Positions 30,031 to 38,605 of a stretch of DNA of 64,000 nucleotides are shown here, in pieces (the stretch's first letter is position 1; each line of letters opens with the position of its first letter). Location of the stretch: assembly GCA_030407315.1 (NCBI GenBank), contig JALQPE010002318.1, positions 1 to 64,000 on the forward strand. The letters are read 5' to 3'. The DNA is from Asparagopsis taxiformis (Eukaryota > Rhodophyta > Florideophyceae > Bonnemaisoniales > Bonnemaisoniaceae). A model generated the notes under the pieces. It was not told where the DNA came from. It was given only the letters and a program-made list of their open reading frames with translations, and did no database searches. Made by a program: the position numbers and the translations under genes.

Positions 30031-31554
30031 ATGGAATCTCAGCGTCGTGAGGAAAATCCAAATGACTGCCTAGCAGGGATTATTCGAGAGGGATTCAGGA
30101 CAGTGACTGGGGAAGTTCGTCGTATTGGGGAGAGGATGGATGAAATCGACGATGATCGAACGTTCCAACGCCAGCAAATCGAAAAGCTGATGAGTCGCGT
30201 CGAGTTTATAGTAACGGAATTACAGGGTGTTAAAGACATCTGTGATGGTTTATTACAGCAGAGTCAGGGCAATTCGAAGAAGGGGATGACTGACAAGGAC
30301 AGGGACCGTTTGCGCATCTCGCAGTCAGCAGAACTATCGTTTTCTTACAATTTTCTGTGTGCAGTATTTGGAACTGTTGTACCTTTGCTGGTCGACAAGA
30401 TTGATGCTGGGGCGACAATTTACACCAACCAAGGAATCTACGACCTCCGTGGTTGCAGGTTGCTCTCTGCAATGATGTTTGCGAAGCAGAGCAATGACAA
30501 GAGGGATGTGTTCCAATCCAACACCGGGAAGAACAACATCGAGCTTCGATTCCAAGTGGTGATGTCTCTCCTGCGGAACATTCAGAAGGAAAAGTCGGGT
30601 ACAGGCCGTACAGTGGAAGGCTCGAGCTCTGGACGCGATTCGAATGCGTTCAACGTCTGGAAGGAGAACAAGTACATTCCGGACAAAATAATCGAAGAAG
30701 TTGTTTATGGTGCCACTGGCGATGGCCGAAACCAGCCTGCAGGAAGCATTGACGGAGGGGCTAGGAAGCGGAGGAAAACAGATGGAAATGGTGGACAGTT
30801 GAGCAAGCGTGAAATATCTTTGGCTGTTACGAAAGTTGCGCTGACAAAGGTGCTCGGTTTCCTGAACAAGTCTAGAGAGCAGGTGCGCCATCGATTCCTT
30901 GTCGAACTGGGGTTCGCTCTAGTGTTGGAAACGGACGCCTCTATCACTTTCGAGTTTCCAACTCACGATCTCATTCGAGATATGGATGTTATCCCCGATA
31001 CCCGTGTGACCAACGGAAATCTAAGGCCTGAGGAACGGAAAGTTGTGGATGACAAGAATTCCGAGATCTTGATACAATTCATCGCTGAGCGGAAAGAGAT
31101 GGTTGTCATCATTCAGTACGAAGTCGAGATATCGGGATGTGTGGCCAAAAGGATGATTCGAAGGAGAATCAATATCCTGGAGGTAGCCCTGAACACTGCA
31201 ATTGCTTTCCTTCAATGCACGAGTAGAATGGTTTTCCTGCGACGTTCCTGCAATTCACTCAGATTTGTCTATGCAATCGCTTCCGGGATTCTAGGAATTT
31301 TCAAGGTACAATCAGGTCAGACCTTCGAAGAAAGTGTACAAGACGAGCTCAAACAATTAGGAAAGGCGATGTTGCCGAGTGACCGAATCTGTAAGAGGCA
31401 TCTCTGCGAAGATGTACTGACAATTACTAACGAAAAATTCGATGAACAACACTTGGAACAGCGTAGTACCGCGTTTGAGGAGGATAGCGGACATGGAAAT
31501 GAAGAAGATGGGAGTGAAAGCTACGTTGAAGTTTTCCTTGATGAGGAAGATTGA
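30031..31554 (+). CDS. Coiled-coil accessory protein of element B
   Basis: 507 residues. The N-terminal coiled-coil (RRIGERMDEIDDDRTFQRQQIEKLMSR region, ~30-60) is followed by a globular middle and a basic KKR-type stretch (GGARKRRKTDG, ~245-255) that could act as a nuclear localisation signal. LGFLNKSREQVRHRFLVELGF (~275-295) matches a block in the two-frame protein of element A (LSDVMSARKRNARDRLFGSLGY), so the two are homologous. An acidic tail ends the protein. No catalytic domain is visible. A conserved partner of the cassette is inferred from its presence in both transposons. Confidence 0.65.
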   Translation: MESQRREENPNDCLAGIIREGFRTVTGEVRRIGERMDEIDDDRTFQRQQIEKLMSRVEFIVTELQGVKDICDGLLQQSQGNSKKGMTDKDRDRLRISQSAELSFSYNFLCAVFGTVVPLLVDKIDAGATIYTNQGIYDLRGCRLLSAMMFAKQSNDKRDVFQSNTGKNNIELRFQVVMSLLRNIQKEKSGTGRTVEGSSSGRDSNAFNVWKENKYIPDKIIEEVVYGATGDGRNQPAGSIDGGARKRRKTDGNGGQLSKREISLAVTKVALTKVLGFLNKSREQVRHRFLVELGFALVLETDASITFEFPTHDLIRDMDVIPDTRVTNGNLRPEERKVVDDKNSEILIQFIAERKEMVVIIQYEVEISGCVAKRMIRRRINILEVALNTAIAFLQCTSRMVFLRRSCNSLRFVYAIASGILGIFKVQSGQTFEESVQDELKQLGKAMLPSDRICKRHLCEDVLTITNEKFDEQHLEQRSTAFEEDSGHGNEEDGSESYVEVFLDEED

Positions 31555-32160
31555 TAATGGAAGCGTAGAAGTAAAGTTTCATAGCCTTTGAAGGGAACCG
31601 ACTACTACGAGAGACTTAAGAGAAATAAAAACCTTTAGATGTGAAACTGTCTAGGATGTGCGTGGAAAAGGTGCACCGCAGCATGCTACGTACTACATGG
31701 TGTACTGGAAACAATAGCTATCGTTCTTATTTTTCAGCTCACTCTGCGACTAGAAAGCGTCATGTCTACTACGGTTAAGAGTTTTACCCTGTCATTGAGC
31801 ACGCCTCTAGTAGCCTTCGGGGCCTGTGCAGTCCCATCCAATGCCGTAGCTCCACCTGGCAGAGTAGTGCGGAAAATAATACCGGGTATTATTTTGAGGA
31901 ATATTTTGCCAAGTGGAGGGCAATCATTCGTACCGACTACAGGCGATCCCTGGACGAAACCTAAGAATAATACCCGGTATTATTTTCAGGGATATTTTGC
32001 CAAGTGGAGGGCAATCATTGTTACAGAATGCAGACAGTCCCTGGACGAAGGAACAGGCCAGAAAGATACGGAGCATGTATCGATGGATACCATCGACTTA
32101 ATCGAGGTTGACTAACTCTGAACAGTCTTGTAGACCCATCTAGAAAAGATAGAAAACGTT
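31555..32160. terminator. Convergent 3' gap with two AATACCGGGTATT palindromes
   Basis: The + strand coiled-coil gene and the - strand Tudor-like gene end here tail to tail. The gap holds two copies of a 23-nt palindrome with core AATACCGGGTATT (31873-31895 and ~31963-31986), each embedded in a GGAGGGCAATCATT-containing repeat of ~100 bp. The position at gene ends suggests a transcription-termination or insulating role, which is inferred. Confidence 0.55.
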
Positions 32161-33549
32161 TTACTCGGAGGCGACATCGTGTACGGTAGGATGAGGTGCA
32201 TCGACAGGGGAACTATTCTGTCCAACGATAACGTCATGTCCAATTGTGTCTAGCTCGCTGCAGATGGTGTGTCCACTGAAAATGCATGCTGGGAGGTTCA
32301 AGTATGCAGTTCCCAACACAACATTCTTGAGAACGCGCTCGAAAGTTCCATATGGACGAGGGCCTTGAACAGGTTTCCAGGTCAGTGAGAACGAGTTGGC
32401 CAGTTTGAAATTTTTGCTGTCCGGCAGCTCAAAGTTCTCCTGCATTTCTCGACTTGAGAGGAAGCGAGCTTCCAAAGGATACGAATAGCTGCAATTGACA
32501 TAGTCGTATTCATCAGATTCTCGAGTAAGAACGACAGTACTACTCATGTTTTCAGATCTCCTGTATAAAGAGGAACCAACAAGAACAGCCTTTGTAGATG
32601 GAATAGAATCTTCTGAAGCACTGTCTGCTAGAGTTCCCAAAACTCTAATGACAGAAGACCCAGAATCGTGTCGTGTTTTCTTCCACTTGAGGATAGTAGA
32701 GTTCGTGCATGTAGACATGGAAGGAGCTAAAGTATTGCAGAGGTCATAGTATGTTCCAAAGTGGATCGATAGCTCTTTATCTCTCCCAGTTGAAATTCGA
32801 ACCGCCTCGACGCTCGGCAGGAAAATTGTGTTTGGGTTGTTCTTCTCTTCGCATAGCCTGGAAAGTTGTAAAAACTGTTCAAGCGAGCAATCTGCTCTTG
32901 CCGTCACATAGTCTTGCACCAAGGAGCTCACTTCCCGGCCTGTTTCAGACTTCGTGATTTTGGAGGACAGGGGTTTGTCCAGTTTTAAGCCAACTCTCTG
33001 GAACAGGTAGTCGCACACAATGTTTCCGAAGATGGGTCCAGTAGCGCTTGATGAACCGCGACAGTTGAGAATCTGCCTTTCGAGGTAGGATACCTTTTGA
33101 AACAGCTTGGATATGTCCTCATTGATGTTAGGACCAGGAGGACTCTCATCGCAAACTAAGCGCGGCTCGGACTTGGATCGACTCAACATGTTTTCTTTGC
33201 AGTCTTTTTTATGGAAACTGTCTTCACCCGCAGACGAGATCGTCTGCTCTAGTGCTAGTTGCTCTCCAAACCTCCAACGTAGCATGTTTCCAGAGTCAAT
33301 GTCCAGCAGCGAATTGTTCTTGAATAATTTTGCTGTAGAGACTGACTGGTCGAAACCGTGTTCAGATTGATATTGCAGCGTAACAAACAAGTTTCCAGTC
33401 AAACGATGTTCTCCGGACGCGTCCGGCTTGGCAGTACTCAAAACTTTGGCGCCCCACCAAACCTTTTTCTGTTTCCTTCCTCTCGTTCGTAAACTCCATT
33501 CTACTTCAATGACTGATCCTTCGGAGACAAAGTCTGTTGGGTCTTGCAT
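32161..33549 (-). CDS. Tudor-like domain protein of element B
   Basis: 462 residues. The N-terminal ~95 residues contain VEVEWSLRTRGRKQKKVWWGAKV...NMLRWRF, a compact 'W..W.A.V...LrWR' pattern. The same pattern occurs at the start of the Sel1-repeat protein in element C (VEVLWPVVIWGTRKK...WWKACV...LKWRI). It resembles Tudor/PWWP-type chromatin-reader folds but is only a pattern-level match. A short coiled-coil (~145-165) follows. The C-terminal half is unrecognised. It is transcribed away from the ParB/methyltransferase/SET gene, with which it shares a head-to-head promoter gap. A chromatin-reading partner for the SET domain would fit the context but is inferred. Confidence 0.55.
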   Translation of the reverse strand: MQDPTDFVSEGSVIEVEWSLRTRGRKQKKVWWGAKVLSTAKPDASGEHRLTGNLFVTLQYQSEHGFDQSVSTAKLFKNNSLLDIDSGNMLRWRFGEQLALEQTISSAGEDSFHKKDCKENMLSRSKSEPRLVCDESPPGPNINEDISKLFQKVSYLERQILNCRGSSSATGPIFGNIVCDYLFQRVGLKLDKPLSSKITKSETGREVSSLVQDYVTARADCSLEQFLQLSRLCEEKNNPNTIFLPSVEAVRISTGRDKELSIHFGTYYDLCNTLAPSMSTCTNSTILKWKKTRHDSGSSVIRVLGTLADSASEDSIPSTKAVLVGSSLYRRSENMSSTVVLTRESDEYDYVNCSYSYPLEARFLSSREMQENFELPDSKNFKLANSFSLTWKPVQGPRPYGTFERVLKNVVLGTAYLNLPACIFSGHTICSELDTIGHDVIVGQNSSPVDAPHPTVHDVASE

Positions 33550-34280
33550 AATGGGTATTCCCAGGAAAAGAATGGAAGAGGTATCGACTGAGGAAACAGG
33601 AAAGATGACGAAACTGTACAGCTTGTATCCGTGTGGAATGATAGAGAGAAAATTGGTAGGTTACTATTTTTATACTTGCATAACTCGTAACGGTTATAAA
33701 TTACTAACACCTGTCCCAAGCGACATGGGAGACCAACATCGTGATGATCATCTCTCTTGAACATTCATCACCATATAATAAAGATCTTATTCCGAGCTGC
33801 TCGAAGCCATTACCAGTAGATTGGGTGTATTTTTCGCTGTGGCAATATAACGGAACCTAGACGTGTATGTATAAACAGACGCAGGGATCGAGAATGATGC
33901 AGTGAAATCAATGTGTATATTTATATACTGGTTGTAAGAACGAGTCTACAAGTTCGAACAGAAGATGAAGTCCTCTCAAGAGATTGGTTTTGAAATCTCC
34001 GATGGCAGATTTCAAACTCAATCTCTCGAGGGGACTTCAAATTCAAAACAAAAATGGAAATGTCCGTTGGCGAAATAATTGTATTGAAAGGCCGCCGAAG
34101 AACCTAATTATTCCTCATTACGTACCCTACCTAGCCAAAGTATACCTGAAAATATTCAGGTTAACTCTTTAACTGTGCATTTAAGGTTTATCAAGATTGT
34201 TGCCGAAGGTTTTTAACGCCAGGTAGGAGAGAAGATTGTTTTCTGCTGGTGGCTGATTGAGGTGAAGAATCTATTTCTCG
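33550..34280. promoter_or_regulatory. Head-to-head promoter gap with a long hairpin
   Basis: Divergent promoter region of the Tudor-like and ParB/methyltransferase/SET genes. It has no AATACCGGGTATT palindrome, unlike the gaps that contain gene 3' ends. It holds an imperfect inverted repeat at 33967-34038 (arms ~30 nt: GAAGTCCTCTCAAGAGATTG against CAATCTCTCGAGGGGACTTC), which could form a strong hairpin in RNA or DNA. Confidence 0.6.
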
Positions 34281-37200
34281 ATGGCCTCTGAGAAGAGAAA
34301 TCCAGCGAGCACCTCTGGGCGTCCCCTTCATGGTGAGCGGCGCAATGGGCTATTGCACATCGACCCATTCAAGATCAAAAGATATGTCGAGATTCGAGAA
34401 ATCGACTACAGGCACGTCGATGTTATTGCCGAGAGCATTCAGGTTTACGGCTACAATGACAACAACCCAATTACCGGTCGGATCATTGACGGTGATGTAG
34501 AGGTGCTGGATGGTGCGCATCGTTCGAAAGCTGTAATCAAGCTCATAGAGAACGGTGAGCTTCCGCGTGATTTCACTGTTCCTATGATTGAAGAAGAAGT
34601 CGACATATCTCCGATTACAAGTGCTGCTTTCCTTCTAGATAGTGTGAAAGCATCAAACGCGAACGATATGGCATCCAGGCAGAAGAGGATGACTTTCATT
34701 GAGTACCTGAATCTTACTTTGGATCTTAGAGATGGGTACTGGGAGCGAAACGCAGGTGAAAAACAAGGAAGCTCAAGCATGGTTACAATTCGCGACGTGA
34801 ATATGCCATCCATTAGGCGATGGCTCGCCGTGGGATCTCAGCGCGAAGATTTGGCAGAAACTGTGCTGAGGCAGCCACAGTACGAGAGTTGCTTGTCAAT
34901 TCTTCGTGTGCTTCGCCCCTACAGTCGCATAGAAGAACCCAATCCCAAAATGGTTCGCTGTCTGTGGCAGTTGTTCTGTATTGTATGGGGAAGGCCGGTG
35001 GAAGTTCAGAACAATTTTGCGATGAAGGAGTTTCCCACATCTCTCGAGAAAAGAGCATCAGTCGGCGAGCAGTTGTTTGGGATGTCTACAAGTGGTGAAA
35101 TTGCTTCTCCATTGTGTCGCGAAGTCCTCACCTGTGAGTATTTTCGTTCTGGAAGAAGTGCACAGGGTAGAACATTAACAGAAGAAGACAAAGTATTTGG
35201 AAGGCTGATGTTTATGATTTCATTTGTGCACATTGCCCTCACTAGACGCAGAAATGCACCCATTCGCCGGGGTAGGAAGCGTCGTAGAACTGGGAGGGAT
35301 ACAGAGACTTCTACATTCGCCCCTTTCCAGCGCACAAGAGCAAACGGAGAGTCTGTGGGTGTCGTTTTGGAAAGGGTCATGTCTGCCTGGGATACAACAG
35401 CGATGATTCTGGGCTTCGAAAGCGCCTACATGATGTGTCGCCCATACATGGTTTTCGACTCTGAGAAATTCCAATTCATCTGTCTTGCTAATCGTACTGA
35501 CGGGTGGGCACATCCTGACCACTACTCAGATCTTCTGCTTCCGTCCCCGGTAGTGAAACTCCGCGAGAATGCAGGTTATCCAGGCACTTTGGATATCTCT
35601 GTTGATGCAAGGTTGAGGTCTTTGACAGAAGCCGTACTAGTGTCTGTGTATGACTGTATGATAGGCATTGATGTATTCGGATCAAGTACGAACCAGATGG
35701 AAGGGCTGCGCACTAAATTTTTCCATCAGCCTGACCGGTTCGGATTGAACGCCTTCATCGAAGCAAGAATAGAACAATCCATCGCATTGGATGGTCACGA
35801 AAGACTCAAGGTATGGAAGAACTGGAACCGTGAAATGCGTGTGAAGCCAGTTGATGTCTGCGACTTGAAAATTCTCTACGAGACTGAACAGCGCAACGCA
35901 GCATCCAGATCTCTTTCTCGAGAAAGAGATCGTCTTGAGTCGAATGAATCAATGCAGCACAGCACTCGCCGTTTAGGTACAGGTGGAAGGAAACCTACCA
36001 ATGACTCTGGATCCCAGTATACATCCAGCATGGATGGGAGGGCTTCGTCCGCAATGGACACGGTTATGCAAGATGTTGCGGAGGATACACCGTCAGCGGA
36101 GGCAGTGGGTGAGGAAGAGGGGGTACCGGATCATATTGTGCAATTGAAAAAGGTCATGAAGAGATTTTGCGTGGCTTACAACTGTACAGCCTCGAGGTTA
36201 GTGCACCAGGTTAACACTGATTCCATTGGCATGCTTTCAGGGAATACTATTGATGGACAAGCACAACTTGTGCTCACCGATCCACCCTTCAACACGCGGA
36301 GGGAGAAAGGCAAGACCAATTCAGACTATGATGACATCAATAGCGCACAAATGTTTCGTACTGGAAAGGACATTTCTCGAATGCTGCGCCCTGGAGGACA
36401 TGCCCTGATATTTTCCAGTATCAAACAGTTGGTTGGGTGGGGAGAAGCTCTTCAAAATGCAGAAAGCGGGGAACAATCCATGCGTACAGACGATGTTCCT
36501 CTCATTCTAAGCCGTCGTCCCTACGTATTCATCCAAAACCCAATGAACAAATCGTGTTCATTACACAACATTCACGAGTTTGTTGTGCACAGTTTCAAAC
36601 GTGGGATGGGAGCTGCCGCGTTTGAAATGGTTGATTATTCTTTGCATAACCGTGACCTTTCACGACATCCAGGGTACGTGAACGCAATCGACAACTGCCC
36701 AAAGCTCGGACCTGGTGAGTCATTGAACTTCGAAGACAAAAGGCTACGTGCGGAGCAGAAGCCTCTGTCCATACTTCGAGAGCTTATTTCAAGGTTTTCA
36801 AAGCCAGGAGACATTGTGGTAGATCTATTCTCCGGAACGTATTCTACTGCAATAGCTTGCATGACAATGAGAGATGGTCTGTATCGCAAGTTTATTGGAT
36901 GTGAAAAAGACGCCACATGCCATGGATCAGCTCAGCCGTTGTTGCTGGATTGCTTTGTTAGGCAAGGTCGAGATGGAGTTTTTGGGGAGGCAACCAAAAA
37001 TGACATATCGAGTATTCTCGCTAACAAAGAATGGAATTACTCGATAAGGAGCAATGTAGGAAGTGAAAGACTTCGACATCGAAGTGATGCGCCTGATGGA
37101 TTCCCGTCGGTATCTTCACTACCACTGCATATGTTGCGATTTGTCTCCTCTGTTGCGCGGGATCAAAGCATGCTCCGAAGACTTGCCGAAGTCCCAATGA

Positions 37201-37790
37201 ATGAATGGGGCGTAGAAGATTTAGGCAAGGTTTTCTCCGTTGACCCTGAGATGATGCTTGCAGTAGATGCCTCCTTTCACAACGTTATTGTTGCTGCATC
37301 GACAGTTCGAGAGGGAGGATTGGGGGTTTTTGCCGCAGAAGATTTAGAGAGGGGCTCTGTTGTTGGATGGTATAATGGGACAATTTTATACGGGAAGATT
37401 GGGGAGAATGAACCGCAACGCAGTCGCTTGTACGGACCGGACGGGTTCGGTTGTACTGGTGAAAGATTCCAAAACTTCAACATGGAGATGGAGACCAGTG
37501 TCATCGGAGAAGAAGCACCGGTCGACAAGATATATCTTGTACCAGCGGAATACAATGTCTGCAGCTACCTCAACGACAGTAGGACCATTGACGGAATGGA
37601 GAGAGTTGCAAATGTGCAACGCAGAAAAAATGCAGAGTTCCGAGTTCACAAAGACGTCAATCCTACTTGCGACTTCAAGTATGCAGTAGCAAAACCTGAT
37701 CTCATCCTAGCGCAGGTTGTAGTAGATGTTCGAGCTGGGGAAGAGATATTCGTTGACTATGGATCGCGCTACTGGACTGCAGAGAAGTAG
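34281..37790 (+). CDS. ParB-like / DNA methyltransferase / SET fusion protein of element B
   Basis: 1,169 residues and three recognisable domains. The N-terminal ParB-type domain (~25-130) carries the signature DGAHRSKAV (77-85). A DNA methyltransferase has motif IV LTDPPFN (D667-F670) and SAM-binding block PGDIVVDLFSGTYST (~843-857), in the beta-class order and with the DPPF/Y form typical of adenine-N6 enzymes. A C-terminal SET domain (~1005-1168) has GGLGVF, CSYLNDSR, NAEF (~1117) and GEEIFVDYG. The middle third aligns with the element A protein (MMCRPYMVFDSEKF against LMAPYIIFDSSEH), so the two are orthologous and A lost or never had the ParB part. The frame is intact. Predicted role: sequence-directed DNA adenine methylation coupled to histone methylation. 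Confidence 0.85.
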   Translation: MASEKRNPASTSGRPLHGERRNGLLHIDPFKIKRYVEIREIDYRHVDVIAESIQVYGYNDNNPITGRIIDGDVEVLDGAHRSKAVIKLIENGELPRDFTVPMIEEEVDISPITSAAFLLDSVKASNANDMASRQKRMTFIEYLNLTLDLRDGYWERNAGEKQGSSSMVTIRDVNMPSIRRWLAVGSQREDLAETVLRQPQYESCLSILRVLRPYSRIEEPNPKMVRCLWQLFCIVWGRPVEVQNNFAMKEFPTSLEKRASVGEQLFGMSTSGEIASPLCREVLTCEYFRSGRSAQGRTLTEEDKVFGRLMFMISFVHIALTRRRNAPIRRGRKRRRTGRDTETSTFAPFQRTRANGESVGVVLERVMSAWDTTAMILGFESAYMMCRPYMVFDSEKFQFICLANRTDGWAHPDHYSDLLLPSPVVKLRENAGYPGTLDISVDARLRSLTEAVLVSVYDCMIGIDVFGSSTNQMEGLRTKFFHQPDRFGLNAFIEARIEQSIALDGHERLKVWKNWNREMRVKPVDVCDLKILYETEQRNAASRSLSRERDRLESNESMQHSTRRLGTGGRKPTNDSGSQYTSSMDGRASSAMDTVMQDVAEDTPSAEAVGEEEGVPDHIVQLKKVMKRFCVAYNCTASRLVHQVNTDSIGMLSGNTIDGQAQLVLTDPPFNTRREKGKTNSDYDDINSAQMFRTGKDISRMLRPGGHALIFSSIKQLVGWGEALQNAESGEQSMRTDDVPLILSRRPYVFIQNPMNKSCSLHNIHEFVVHSFKRGMGAAAFEMVDYSLHNRDLSRHPGYVNAIDNCPKLGPGESLNFEDKRLRAEQKPLSILRELISRFSKPGDIVVDLFSGTYSTAIACMTMRDGLYRKFIGCEKDATCHGSAQPLLLDCFVRQGRDGVFGEATKNDISSILANKEWNYSIRSNVGSERLRHRSDAPDGFPSVSSLPLHMLRFVSSVARDQSMLRRLAEVPMNEWGVEDLGKVFSVDPEMMLAVDASFHNVIVAASTVREGGLGVFAAEDLERGSVVGWYNGTILYGKIGENEPQRSRLYGPDGFGCTGERFQNFNMEMETSVIGEEAPVDKIYLVPAEYNVCSYLNDSRTIDGMERVANVQRRKNAEFRVHKDVNPTCDFKYAVAKPDLILAQVVVDVRAGEEIFVDYGSRYWTAEK

Positions 37791-38605
37791 GACAGTTTAG
37801 GCGTCCAATTACAGATATCAAGAGTACCATCAGCAATAAAAAGTCTTGCATCTGAACTCGTACAACGTTGTAGTACTACAATCTACCTGAGCGATAATAA
37901 CAGACTTTCATTTGCTGAGCGGTGCCAGTCAGCCCACGTCCAATGATAGTGCTGCACCTGGGCTTTGCCATGCCAAAATAATACCGGGTATTATTTTGGG
38001 TGTGGCCAGCCCAAGTGCAGCACTATCATTGGCTGTCATGAACGCAGCGGCAGCCAATGGAATTGCTGCACCTGGGCTTTGCCATGCCAAAATAATACCG
38101 GGTATTATTTTGGGTGTGGCCAGCCCAAGTGCAGCACTATCATTGGCTGTCATGAACGCAGCGGCAGCCAATGGAATTGCTGCACCTGGGCTTTGCCATG
38201 CCAAAATAATACCGGGTATAATACCGGGTATTATTTTGGCATGGCAAAGCCCAGGTGCAGCAATTCCATTGGCTGCCAGGTTTGCATCTCAACTATAGTT
38301 AGTATACTAAGAAGAACAATTCAAGACCTGGTTACTCGAGTGATGTGGAATTGTGGCAGTCTTGCAAAACTGTGCCATGCATGTAGGAAAGGAAAAGAGA
38401 TCAGTCTGTACGATGTAGGGTGTAGAAGCTATGCGGGGTGAGAGGTAGAGGAACTCTAATAGTGCAGTAGACTGACCGTGCTAATATTTTCAAAGTCATG
38501 AATAGGAGTAGATTTAGTTGTGGTAAAGGAAGTATACTACCGAAGCTAGCTTAGGATTGGCAGATGCTGCCTGTAGAGGGAGAGGCAAAGCAGTATTCTT
38601 GCAGA
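37791..38605. terminator. Convergent 3' gap with three 113-bp palindrome repeats
   Basis: The methyltransferase/SET and ParB/oxygenase genes end tail to tail here. Three tandem units (period ~113 bp; palindromes at 37975, 38089 and 38203) each centre on AATACCGGGTATT, flanked by inverted GCTGCACCTGGGCT / AGCCCAAGTGCAGC and CAATGATAG / CTATCATTG arms, giving long nested hairpins. The third unit has a doubled core. No coding potential is credible. Confidence 0.65.

Noticed and set aside
14867..37790. Bacterial restriction-modification or plasmid partition locus (DNA methyltransferase plus ParB)
   Set aside because: SET domains, LTR retrotransposon neighbours, CMC-type transposases and lack of restriction enzyme, ParA or bacterial operon structure argue for a eukaryotic mobile element.
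37912..38441. Repetitive frames (APGLCHAKIIPGIILG...) as a repeat protein
   Set aside because: They are translations of the three 113-bp palindromic non-coding units and read similarly on both strands, as expected for inverted repeats.
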